Positions 47,630 through 57,516 of a stretch of 64,000 bases of DNA are shown one piece after another. The DNA is taken from assembly GCA_963785755.1 (NCBI GenBank), contig CAWAXG010000039.1, forward strand, positions 496,001-560,000. Direction: 5' to 3'. Position 1 is the first letter of the stretch, and the number at the start of each line of letters is the position of its first letter. The DNA comes from JACCXG01 sp963785755. Lineage in GTDB: Bacteria; Acidobacteriota; Vicinamibacteria; Vicinamibacterales; 2-12-FULL-66-21. The notes under the pieces were generated by a model. The model was not told the DNA's origin. It saw nothing but the letters and a program-made list of their open reading frames with translations, and searched no databases. Position numbers and translations under genes: made by a program.

Positions 47630-48558
47630 ATGCCGATGCATCGCCGCGATTTCCTGAAACAGGGCTCCGCGGCTCTGGCGAGTCCGCTGTTCGTAACTGT
47701 CGCTCCCTCGACGGTCACTGGGGACGCCCGTGCAGGCCGATCCACTGGCGCGAATCGGCATCGCGACGTGGAGCTTCCGGCACCTGCTGGCCGCCGGCCG
47801 GAATGACAAAATGCCCGCGGCGGAGCGGGCGGTCATGACCGCGCTCGACGCGCCGAAGTTCGTCCGCGAGGAACTCGGGCTGCGCCAGCTCGAGATCATC
47901 ATCAACCATCTCGACGAGCGCACCATGGCGTACGCGGAACGCGTCCGTGCCGCGGCCGACAAAGCCGGCGTTCAGTTCATCAACTTTCAGCTCGGCGGGC
48001 AGATGTCCGCTGCGGACCCGGCGGTGCGGGCAAAGTCCATCGAGGAAATCAAGGAAGGCATGCGCATCGCCGCCGCGCTCGGCGCTCCGACCGGTGCGCG
48101 CCGATGTCGGCGGCAAGCAGGGTGAGCCCCTCGATCTGGCCATCACCGCCGATTCCTACAAGCAGCTCGTCGAGTTCGGCAGCACCATCAAGGTCATGCC
48201 GATGCCGGAAAATCACGGCGGACACAGCACCGATCCCGACACGCTCGTGTCGATCATGAAAGCGATCGATCCACGCATACGCGCCATCGTGGATTGGGGA
48301 AACTTCCGGGTCGAGAACCAGGCGCAGCGGATCGAGTCGACCCGCAAGCTGCTGCCTTACACCGGCCTCGTCTCGGCGAAGGTCGATCGCTTCGACGCCG
48401 ACTACCGGCCGGGCTACGACGTTGCGGAGCTCGTCCGCCTCGTGGAGGCGAGCGGGTACAAAGGCAAGTACTCGATCGAGATCACGAACGCTCCTCCCGA
48501 CATCGTCAAGGGCGCTCGTGCCGCGACGGAGATCATTCGAGCAACCCTCGCGGGCTGA
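47630..48558 (+). CDS. Tat-exported sugar phosphate isomerase/epimerase-like TIM barrel (two frameshifts)
   Basis: A protein of the AP-endonuclease-2/xylose-isomerase-like TIM-barrel family. GGAG precedes ATG 47630; the Tat signal is MHRRDFLKQGSAALASPLF. The frame breaks at the G4 run 47720-47723 (one base fewer gives TPVQADPLARIGIATWSFRH) and at about 48092 (one C fewer gives PTVRADVGGKQGEPLDLAIT). The barrel then reads PENHGGHSTDPDTLVSIMKA, AIVDWGNFRVENQAQR and VSAKVDRFDADYRPGYD, with metal-binding Glu/His/Asp typical of the family, ending KYSIEITNAPPDIVKGA. Located after ThuA, it likely serves an oxidative or isomerising sugar route. Confidence 0.83.
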
Positions 48559-48669
48559 TGGTCGCGGGAGAGTCGTCGTTCCTGCCGCTTACGGTCGCAG
48601 CCTGACGGCGCTATGGCCCGAGTGGCGGGCGTGGATCAGATCGCCCGTGTGATGTCGAAGCTTGGATGG

Positions 48670-51590
48670 CTACCGGAAGTTCTCCACCATCATGAGATCG
48701 CTCGAGGCGCTGTCCACTCGCGTAAAGAGAACCGTCCGGCCGTCCGATGATACGGCAAGGCCCATCGCAAGAGGACCGGGGAGGTCCGCCACGACTGTCG
48801 ACTTCTCGCTCGCGAAGTCGAAGAATTGCAGCCGAAACTGCTCTTCTGATCTCAGGAACCCGAAGCCACTCTGAAGCCCCCACAGGGCGCGCCCATCGCC
48901 TCCGTACCGTTCGACGTAATAGATCCCCCTGTCGAGGACCTGAAAGGCCCGCGCGCTGACCCCGTCCAGTAACTTCTGTGGGCGGCCACTGGCCGGCATC
49001 CGCCACAGGCTGCTCGGCGCGTGGTGCGCCTGTGTGTAGTAGAGGTGCCCGTCCTTCGATTCGAGTGCGACCACGCCGCCGTTCCGTGTCACCTGCTCGG
49101 CATCGCCACCTGACACCGGCATCTTCCAGATCTCGAACACACCGCTTCGCTTCGAGGTGAAGTAGATGAACCTGCCGTCCGTGGAGAAACTGGGGATGCT
49201 GTCTTCGCCCGGGTCGAACGTCAGACGCCGCGGCATTCCACCAGAGGCAGCCACAACGTAGATCTCCCACTGTCCTTCGGCGTTCGAATCGAAGGCGATC
49301 CATTGTCCGTCCAGCGACCAGCGTGGAGACCCTGAGCTGGTCCCGCCCATCGACGTGAGCGGCACAGAATTCGCGCCGTCCGGATCCGCGATCCAGATCT
49401 CGCTCGAGCCCGTGCGCGTCGACCGGAAAGCTACCCGCTTGCCGTCCGGAGAGATCTGCGGGCTCGCATCGAGCCTGGTCGACGTGATGGACCGCACGGG
49501 ACCAGAAGATGCGAGTGCGCCGGTTGCCGTCAGATCGAGACGCCAGATATTCGGATCGAAGGCCGCTCGAGCGAAGGCCAACCGGGTGGACCTGGTGAAT
49601 GCGGATCGGGACAGCACCGGCATGAACGCGTCCTGCCCCGCCAGGGGCACCGGGGCCGCCGACTGGCCACCTGACGCCTGGATCCTCCAGAGAGCCCCGG
49701 CCGACGCGTAGACGAGTTCCTTCCCGTCCGGCGTCCAGGCGGGGGATGCAGTGTTCCCCAATGCCCGTTGGGTCAGGGGTTGAGGCGGCGTCGAGGCTCG
49801 GTAATGGTCTCCGATCCCGATGACGTTGAGCTCGTGGCCCCTGATGAACGCCACCGTGCGCCCGTCGGGCGACACGGCCGGCGCCGTGTCGAACACGTCG
49901 GCCGCGGGCGGATAGGTCAGGGCCTGCTTTTCGAGGGTTTCGATCGACATCACGAACAATGCGTCCGGCTTGTCAGGAGCCGGTGAATGCACGACGACGA
50001 GCGCGCGGCTGTCGGGAAACCACGAGAGATATGGCGGGATGGCATTGTTCTGTCGGATGTGAATCTCGCCAAGCGACCGTTCCTGCCCGCCGTGCGGCGG
50101 GACCAGTATCACCTTGCTCGGACCGGGGGCTCCACCGCGGATAAACGCGATCCACTGGTTGTCTGGCGACCAGGCCGGACTGAAATCCCGTTCCGGGTGG
50201 AAAGTCCGGCGCTGTTCGCTGCCGGAGCCGATGCGCTGTACGTAGATGTCGAAGTTGTCCTGATTGGTCCCCGACCACGCGAACGCGACATGGTCGCCGT
50301 CGGGGGCGAGCGTCGGGGTCGCTTCCGTTCCGGGCAGCGTAGTGATCGGCACCACGCGCGGAGGCGGGATGCTTTCCGGTGATACGCGTGGAATCGACAG
50401 GCGAAGTACGCGGCAATGAGCGCCGCAGCCACGGGCAACAGCATCCAGCCCCATCGTCGTCCCGATCCGGCGCGCGAAGTCCGTTGCAGCGTTGCGCCAC
50501 GGGATTCCTCTCGGACGTCCTCGAGCGCGACTTTGACGTCCGCGATGGCTTGATGGCGACGCCCCGGATCCTTCCGAAGACAGTGCGCGACGATTTTCTC
50601 GACGCCGGCGGGGACCGCTGGCACGAGCTGCGTCATCGGGATCGGATCGTGACTGAGGATCTGTGCCGCGGCCGACCGGTTCGGATCGGCGCCAAACGCC
50701 TGGCGGCCGGTGAGCATCTCGTAGAGCAGCGATCCGAAGCTGAAGACGTCGGAACGCGCATCGGCCTTCCGGCCTTCGATCTGCTCCGGAGACATGTACG
50801 GCAAGGTGCCGATGACCATTCCGGTACGCGTCAGCGACCTATCGCGCGGCGCCGGGCTCAGAACGTCGTTCGGGTCCTGGGGTGCCCGGAGCTGCGCCAG
50901 GCCGAAGTCGAGCAGCTTCACGCCGGACCTCGTCACCATCACGTTCGACGGCTTCAGGTCGCGATGGACGATGCCCTGGGCATGCGCCGCCGCGAGCGCG
51001 TCGGCGATGTCGATCGCGTCGCGCAAGGCTTCGTCGATCGCCAGCGGGCCGCGCGCCAACCGGGACGCGAGCGTCTCGCCGTCGAGGAGCTCCAGCACGA
51101 GGAACGGCACCTCGCGTCCGTCCACCTGCGCCGTGCCCAGGTCGTGCACCGTACAAATGTGGGGATGAGAGAGCCTGGAGATCGCGCGCGCTTCGCGCTC
51201 GAATCGTTCACGGCCGCGCGCCGCGAGGTCGAGCTCGGGAGAGAGCACTTTGATGGCGACGAACCGATCCAGGCGAGTGTCGCGGGCGCGATAGACCTCG
51301 CCCATGCCGCCGGCACCGAGTGGTTCGAGGATCTCGAACGCGGCGAGCCGGGTGCCCGGCTGGAACCGCGGCAGCTCGAGAAGGGATCCGTCGTCGCCAA
51401 CGGGACCGGGCGCCGGGTCCTTCAAGAAGCCGCCGGCCCGTTCGTGCGCCGCAAGGAGGGACTCGACCTCGGCGCGGATCGCCGGATCGTCGATGCGCTC
51501 GCGCAGGAAGGCCGCGCGCTCGCCCGGCGGGCGATCCAGGGCGGCTTCGAACAGCGCCCGCAGCGAATCCCAGCTCGATCGCGCGATCAT
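48670..51590 (-). CDS. Ser/Thr protein kinase with PD40 beta-propeller (one frameshift)
   Basis: N-terminal helical segment (SSWDSLRALFEAALDRPPGE, EVESLLAAHERAGGFL) similar in design to the kinase at 11593, then the kinase domain: LGAGGMGEVYRARD, Lys114, HRD 209-211, DFG 228-230 and LPYMSPEQIEGRKADARSD. A transmembrane helix (WMLLPVAAALIAAYF) precedes a frame break near 50395-50410. The propeller continues in the next frame: PTLAPDGDHVAFAWSGTNQ, PAWSPDNQWIAFIRGG, PQISPDGKRVAFRSTRTG, PSFSTDGRFIYFTSKRSG and VSSDGRTVLFTRVD. I use ATG 51590; ATG 51608 is an alternative. It is divergent from the gene at 51793. Confidence 0.87.
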
Positions 51591-51792
51591 GCCGGCCAGC
51601 CCTCGCATCCCGGCGTGTCCCACGCCGGGACGTCTCTTATATCTCAACTATCTCAGCGACGGCGCGTCCGTGCTGCTGACGTTACGCAGCAATCGCGTAC
51701 TCGGCACAACTCAACAATACCCACTATTTGGTGCATCGGGTGCAGAAAGGCGGCGCACAATGCGGGTTCACGCACCCACGCGGGAGGGCCCC

Positions 51793-52742
51793 ATGGTCTC
51801 AGTGCGGAACCGCCTCAAGGGCATCGGCGAACCGTCACCTTCCCATAAGCCGCTGGCGTTTCGCGCGTCGTTCGGCCGCAGAACTCCACACAGCATGCGA
51901 ATGGCACTGGATGGGATGACCGATCCTGGTCTGGCGGCATGGCAGTACCTGGGCCGCACGTTCAAGTCCGAGAACAACGCGGACTCGACGAAGCTCAGGG
52001 GATGGCGACCGATGGGGCGGGCTGGTATCTCAGCTCGAACGGCAGCAAGCGCGTCGTCAAATTCGACGATCAGTGGAACCGCCTGTTCACCGTCTCGCCC
52101 ACCAGCACTATCTGGGACGAGATGTGGAACGATCCGACCCGATACGACGCCAAGGACGATTGGGGCGCGGGTCACGACAATCCACATCTCGGCGCACTGT
52201 GTTTCTACCAGGACACGCTTTACGTCCCCGTGCAGGGTCCTCGCGGCGTCTGGCGCATCAATCTGAAAACCGCTGCGCAGACGTGGCTGCATCCGTCGAA
52301 GTTGCCCGACAACGATCTGTTTCCCTGGTGTGATGTCCACCCGGCCACGGGCATGCTCTACACGGCGAACTATCGCACGCCAGACGTCCTGCATGCCTAC
52401 GATCGAGAGACGCTGCAGTATCGTCCCGAGCACAACGTGCCGTTGGCCACGCCGGCCATCTATCTCGATAAGGTGCAGGGGGGAACGTTCACGGATCGAG
52501 GACGCCTGATCCTCGTGCGCTACAGCTACAACGCCATGTTCTGCTACTCATCCCTCAACGGGCACTGCTTCGGGTCCAGGCAGATTGGCGAAGACTGGTC
52601 GGAGGTGGAGTCCGTGACCGTACGGCCCTGGAACTTTCAGGGCGGCCACGCATCGGTGCATGTCTTCGAGCTCGACAACGATGCCGGCGGCGACGATTGC
52701 TATCTGCACTGCTTCGAGGTCCCCGATCCATCCAGATTGTGA
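51793..52742 (+). CDS. Unknown protein, possibly propeller-like (one frameshift)
   Basis: I do not recognise a family. GGGAGGG precedes ATG 51793. The first 68 residues (PLAFRASFGRRTPHSMRMAL, WQYLGRTFKSENNADSTKL) are in one frame; the rest continues from about 52000 in another (QGMATDGAGWYLSSNGSKRV, then VVKFDDQWNRLF). Repeated short motifs of the kind W/Y-hydrophobic-S-x-G and GALCFYQDTLYVPVQGPRGV, then HPATGMLYTANY, suggest beta-propeller blades that read 'display' values rather than an enzyme site. There is no signal peptide. It lies 39 bp before the repeat/fibre-like gene and probably forms a two-gene unit with it. Confidence 0.6.
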
Positions 52743-52781
52743 GCGCCCGGATCGGTGCGCTCAGGCGAAAGAGAGGAGAAC

Positions 52782-54013
52782 ATGTCAGCTCCACTCGACG
52801 GAAAGGTCGACATCCTTTCGGCGCCCCTGCCTTCGGGGCACGTGACCATCACGCTCGACGGGACCGCCGGAGACATCCTGGCCGGAGGAAGCGGCCAGGC
52901 CGGAGCGGCCGTGGTTCGCAACGCCGACGGCAAGGTGATCGTGCGGCTCGCGAGCACGTCGCTCTTCCGCACGCCGATCGGCACGACACCAAGCGGAGGC
53001 GGCATCGCCTTGTTCAACACGAGCGGTCAGTCGACCATCTCCCTCACAACCGCCGGCGATGTCGTAGTCGGAGGCGGCGACGTTGACGGCGACCTCGTGT
53101 TGAAGTCGAAGGACGGGCAGACGGCGGTCGCCATTCGCGCCGCCGGCGCCGGCCAGGGCGTCTCCATCCGAGACGCTGCCGGGAAGGAGATCGTGTCGCT
53201 GCACGGCGATGCGGCGGAGAACATCCACGTGCGGGATCACACCGGCAAGCCGGTGCTGAATTTTGTCGGGAGCGCGTTCGACAACAAGGCGGCGGCCCTG
53301 TGGATCGGCACGCACACCGCCGACGGCGGCAAGAAGGGGGCCCTCGTCGTGTGAGGGGCCGGATGGGCAACGATGCGATCGTCCTCAACGGCGGAGAGGG
53401 CGAAAACATGTTCATCCGGGACGCCGGCAACAGACCGGTGTTCAACTTCGCCGGCGACGCCTTCGACGGAAAGATAGCCGGACTCTGGATTGGCGCGCCA
53501 AGGGGCGACGGCGGCAAGAAACCGGGACTGATTGTGCTCAGGGACAACGAGGGAACGGACTCGATTGTCCTGGACGGCGCGCAGGGCGATATCGTGTTCA
53601 ACAACGCGGACTGCGCCGAGGAGTTCGACGTCACCGAGGTCGCTGGCGTCGAACCCGGTGTGGTCATGGTCATCGACGAGGATGGCCGCCTCCGTCCGAG
53701 CTCTCGCGAGTACGACAGGAAGGTCGCCGGGGTCGTGGCGGGAGCCTCCGGCTGCCGGCCGGCAATCGTGCTCGGGCGGCAGCCCTCGAGCAGCAACCGG
53801 TATCCCATTGCCTTGAGCGGTCGCACGTTCTGCCGGGTGGATGCGACCTATACGCCCATCGACGTGGGTGACATGCTGACGACGTCGCCCACGCCCGGGC
53901 ACGCCATGAAGGCGACGGATCCGGCGCGCGCTTTCGGCGCGGTGATCGGCAAGGCGCTGCGCCCGCTCCGCAAGGACCAGGATCTGATTCCGATACTGGT
54001 CTCGCTCCAGTGA
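52782..54013 (+). CDS. Repeat-rich fibre-like protein with conserved C-terminal domain (one frameshift)
   Basis: GAGAGGAG precedes ATG 52782. The first 200 residues are beta-repeat text with many Gly-Asp turns (GQSTISLTTAGDVVVGGGDV, AGQGVSIRDAAGKEIVSLHG). A unit of about 60 residues occurs twice: PVLNFVGSAFDNKAAALWIG and PVFNFAGDAFDGKIAGLWIG, each followed by DGGKK. The frame breaks near 53350 between them. The C-terminal 120 residues (VEPGVVMVIDEDGRLRPSS, YTPIDVGDMLTTSPTPGHAM, AFGAVIGKALRPL) resemble the conserved tail seen on fibre- or tail-spike-like proteins, possibly an intramolecular-chaperone type (Peptidase_G2-like) domain. Function and location are unknown; no signal peptide is visible. 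Confidence 0.6.
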
Positions 54014-54095
54014 GGCCGGACAATCTGTCTCGCTGCGGCGGTGAGCCGCTCACTTGTGTGATGACTGCCTCAGCGACACAAGTGAGCGCCCGAAC

Positions 54096-54530
54096 TTAGC
54101 GAACGGCCGGCCGCGGCCGCGCGGCAGGTGCCGGGGCTGAACCCCGAACCGCGGCGGCGAACGCCTCGGAGAGACCGTCGATCCGCCAGAACTCCGTCAG
54201 CCACTCCGCGTCCAGGAACGCGAGCTGCCGGCCGTCCGGATGGACGCTGATGTCGGCAAACGTCTTGACGAAGATGCCGAGCGGTGTCGGTTCCGCTGCC
54301 CTGCGCGTGTCGAGCTCGAACAGCTGAATGGTTCCGGTTCCGGCATTCCGTTCGCCAGAAAGAGCGCATCGGATCCCGGCTTCCACGCAAGCTCAGTTCA
54401 ATCCGTTCGTCGGGCCGCAGAGTCAGCGCCACACGCTCCCTCTCCCGTGCGCTGATTGCACCTTCAGCACGAACGAGGTTCCTTCGCGCGCGGCGACGCG
54501 CCTGAGCCCGTTGGCGGCGCTGCGGCACGA
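54096..54530 (-). pseudogene. Remnant of a PD40 gene C-terminus
   Basis: Minus-strand fragments of a PD40 propeller end: RRVAAREGTSFVLKVQSAHG near 54480 and TLRPDERIELSL near 54400 in different frames, then GTIQLFELDTRRAAEPTPLG, VKTFADISVHPDGRQLAFLD and WLTEFWRIDGL to 54096. At least two frame changes lie within 150 bp, and everything upstream (the rest of the propeller and any kinase domain) is missing, cut where dispersed-repeat copy C begins (54537). I read it as the 3' relic of a kinase/PD40 gene. Confidence 0.6.
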
Positions 54531-54536
54531 ATAGAG

Positions 54537-54681
54537 ACACATCAACTTCCAACCTCTCCGCCTTCGCGCGCATGCTTCGACTTGCGCGCTACGGCGAGAC
54601 CTCGCCCGAGCGTGCCCGGCGGCGTCGGGCGTGGGCACGGGAGGCGGGAAACTCCCAACGCCCAAAGGATTCCCGGTCGAT
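54537..54681 (-). repeat. Dispersed repeat, copy C (inverted)
   Basis: About 145 bp, reverse-complement match to copies A and B; on the minus strand it reads GGTCGACCGGGAATCC-like text, then GTGCCCACGCCCGACGCCG, GGCGAGGTCTCGCCGTAGCG and GAAGGCGGAGAGGTTGG. The boundaries coincide with the end of the PD40 remnant on one side and lie 60 bp from the M20 peptidase start on the other. Confidence 0.85.
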
Positions 54682-54740
54682 CCTTTTGCCGGCTATCATC
54701 CGGCCGACGTCGAAGCTCTACGCTTGAATCGGAGGCCGCG

Positions 54741-56159
54741 ATGCGTCTCGGTGTGTACGCGGGTATGTTGGTGTCCACTCTCCTGAGCTCGCCCGCGTCT
54801 CCGCAGCAGCCTGCGGTGAACTGGACCTCGCAGCACGCCGAGATCCTCGGCACTTCCGGGCGCTGGTGCAGATCGATACCAGCAACCCTCCCGGGAACGA
54901 AGTCAAAGTCGTCGAGTATCTCGAGAAGGTCCTCGCGGCCGAGGGAATTCCGTCCACGAGGTTCGCGCTCGATCCCAACCGCCCGAATCTCGTCGCGCGG
55001 CTGAAAGGCAACGGCTCGAAGCGCCCGGTGCTGCTGCTGGCACACACCGACGTCGTCGGCGTGCAGCGCGACAAATGGCCAGTGGATCCGTTCGGCGGGA
55101 TTCTGCGGGATGGCTACGTGTGGGGCCGCGGCACGACCGACGACAAGGACAACCTGACGGCCAACCTCATGGCGTTCCTGCTGATCAAGCGCTCAGGCGA
55201 GCCGCTCGATCGCGATCTGATCTTCCTGGCCGAGTCCGGCGAGGAGGCCGATCCGACCGGCGTCGGCATTCGCTTCATGGTGGATCGGCACTTCGACGCC
55301 ATCGACGCGGAGTTCGCGATTGCCGAGGGCAACGGCGCCACCATCGACGACGGACGCGTCGCACCGTGCAGATCCGACCACCGAGAAAGTACCGCGGCGG
55401 ATCCGGCTGATCGCGACCGGCACCTCCGGCCACGGTTCCGTCCCGCGCCTCGACAATGCGGTCACCCGCCTGGCCAGAGCTGTCGAGAAGGTGGGCAGCT
55501 GGGAGACGCCGATGCGCCTCAACGAGACGACGCGGCTGTACTTCGAGAAGCTCGCGTCGATCAGCACGCCCGAGCAGGCGGCGCGATACCGGAGCCTGCT
55601 CGATCCGCAACGCTCCGCCGCGGCCCAGCGTTACCTTGCCGAGCACGAACCGGTCCACTATTCCGCGCTGCGAACGTCGCTCGTGCCGACGATGCTGCAG
55701 GCGGGAATTGGCCCGAACGTGATTCCTTCCACGGCGGAAGCGGTGATCGACATTCGGATCCTGCCCGACGAAGACCTCCCGGCTCTCACCGCCGAGATGA
55801 CCGCTCGCATCGGCGACCCCGCGGTCAGGATCGAGCCGCTGCCAATCACGCGTCCGGTCGCGCCTCCGTCCCCGATCGACTCATCGATGTACCGGGCACT
55901 CGAGCAGGCTGCGCAGCGCGTCTATCCAGGCGCGACGGTGCTCCCGAGCATGATGAACGGGGCCACCGACATGGCGCAGCTCCGCGCCAGAGGCGTGTCT
56001 TCTTACGGCGTCGGACCGGCGATGACCGGCAACGACTTCGTCCAGCACGGCTGGCACTCGGACGTGGAGCGGCTGCCGGAGGCCTCGCTCTATCAGTTCG
56101 TCCAGTTCCTGTGGTCGGCGGTGGTGGAGGTTGCTGTAACGAGCCGTATTAACAAGTAA
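54741..56159 (+). CDS. M20-family metallopeptidase, exported (frameshifted)
   Basis: GGAGGC precedes ATG 54741, which opens a signal peptide (MRLGVYAGMLVSTLLSSPAS). The frame changes near 54858 and twice near 55360-55375. The enzyme reads VQIDTSNPPGNEVKVVEYLE, LLLAHTDVVGVQRDKWPVDP (His/Asp metal ligands), VWGRGTTDDKDNLTANL, IFLAESGEEADPTGVG (catalytic and metal Glu pair), GTSGHGSVPRLDNAV in the lid domain and QHGWHSDVERLPEASLY with the last His. This is an aminoacylase/carboxypeptidase-like M20 enzyme, distinct from the one at 23182, with which it shares about the same architecture and, oddly, an adjacent copy of the dispersed repeat. Confidence 0.85.
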
Positions 56160-56205
56160 CAGGTACCAAGGAGGAAGTACAACGGAACTTCACGGGACAA
56201 TGGCA

Positions 56206-57498
56206 TCACCGCATGTCCCACGGCTGACCGGTCGACGCGACCACATTGCTCCAGAGTGCATCCCCCGGGTCGATCTTCTTGCGCGCGGAGACCGCGAGCG
56301 AGATCGGCACATGAGTGAAGTGGTGATTCCAGAAGCTGACGACCATGTTCGTGCGGCCGCTGAGGCCCGCGTGGACCGCGCTCTGCCCGAGGAGCAGGCA
56401 GAAGGCCGAGTCGTGCGCCGTCGCCGGCACGCTCCTGATGGTGTAGCTGGGATCGATGTACTTGAGGGTGATTGGCGTGCCGATCCGCTTGAAGTAGTCC
56501 GTGATCGCGTCGCGCAGCAAAGACGCCGATGTCGCCGTATTTGACGTTCCCGGACGCGTCGCGCTCCTGGCTCTTCGCCATCAGATCCTGGCCGGCGCCT
56601 TCTGCCACCACGATCACCGCGTGGCCCCGGCGCTCGAGCCGTTGCTGCAGCGCTGCCAGGAACCGCTCGAGGGTGAACGGCACTTCGGGAACCAGGCAGA
56701 AGTTCACGTGGTTGTTCACCAGCGCTGAAAACGCCGCAATGAACCCCGAATCGCGGCCCATGAGCTTGACGAGGCCGATCCCGTTGCGCGCGGCTTCCGC
56801 CTCGGCGTTGGCCGCATCGGTCGCGCGCCACGCCTCGGTGACTGCCGTCTCGAATCCAAACGTCCGCCGCACGAACGAGATGTCGTTGTCGATCGTCTTC
56901 GGGATGCCGATGACGCCGACCTGGAGCCCACGCCGCGCCGCTTCCTCGCCGATCTTCTGTGCCCCGCGAAGCGTCCCGTCGCCGCCGATCGCGAAGAGGA
57001 TCCCGACGCCAAGCTCCTTCAGGTAGTCCGCCATCTCCCCGGCGTCCTGGGGTCCTCGGGACGACCCGAGTACCGAGCCGCCGCTCTCGTGGATCCGATG
57101 GACGGATTCCGGTGTCAACTCGAGCGGCTGGTGCCCGATCCGGCGCACGAGACCTTCGTAGCCGTAACGGAAGCCGTAGATCTTGTTCACCCCGTACTGG
57201 AGGCGCAGGCCCCGGACGACCGCGCGGATCACGTCGTTCAATCCGGGACAGAGACCGCCGCAGGTCACGATTCCGCACGCCAGCTTCGCCGGGTCGAAGA
57301 ACAGCATGCGCCTCGGCCCGGCGGACTCCATCGCGGGCGGCGCCTCGCCCTTGTCCAGATAGGGTCTGATGCCCTCGAGCGTGGAGTGATAGAGCACGCG
57401 CTCGTCGTCGCCCGTGAACCGGACGCCGGATAGGGGCGACGGGACGCGGCACTCGCCGAGCCTTGCTATCGTGAAGTCGAGGAATCCTTGTCGGGCAT
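56206..57498 (-). CDS. pfkA: 6-phosphofructokinase, atypical Gly/Lys type (frameshifted)
   Basis: Phosphorylates fructose 6-phosphate in glycolysis. Motifs present: IVTCGGLCPGLNDVIRAVV, FAIGGDGTLRGAQKIGEEA, IGIPKTIDNDISFVRRTFGF and LMGRDSGFIAAFSAL. GGDGT with PKTIDND (Gly at the position that is Asp in PPi enzymes, Lys where bacterial ATP-PFK has Gly) resembles the plant/trypanosome/spirochaete group, usually ATP-dependent. The start is ATG 57498 (MPDK); a one-base shift near 57478 joins it to FTIARLGECRVPSPLSGV. A second break at the A3 run 56519-56521 (one base fewer gives GDIGVLLRDAITDYFKRIGT) leads to the C-terminus ending GQPWDMR at 56206. It is followed by fba upstream on the same strand, as an fba-pfkA unit. 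Confidence 0.88.
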
Positions 57499-57516
57499 GC
57501 GGTCCTCACCACCGGC

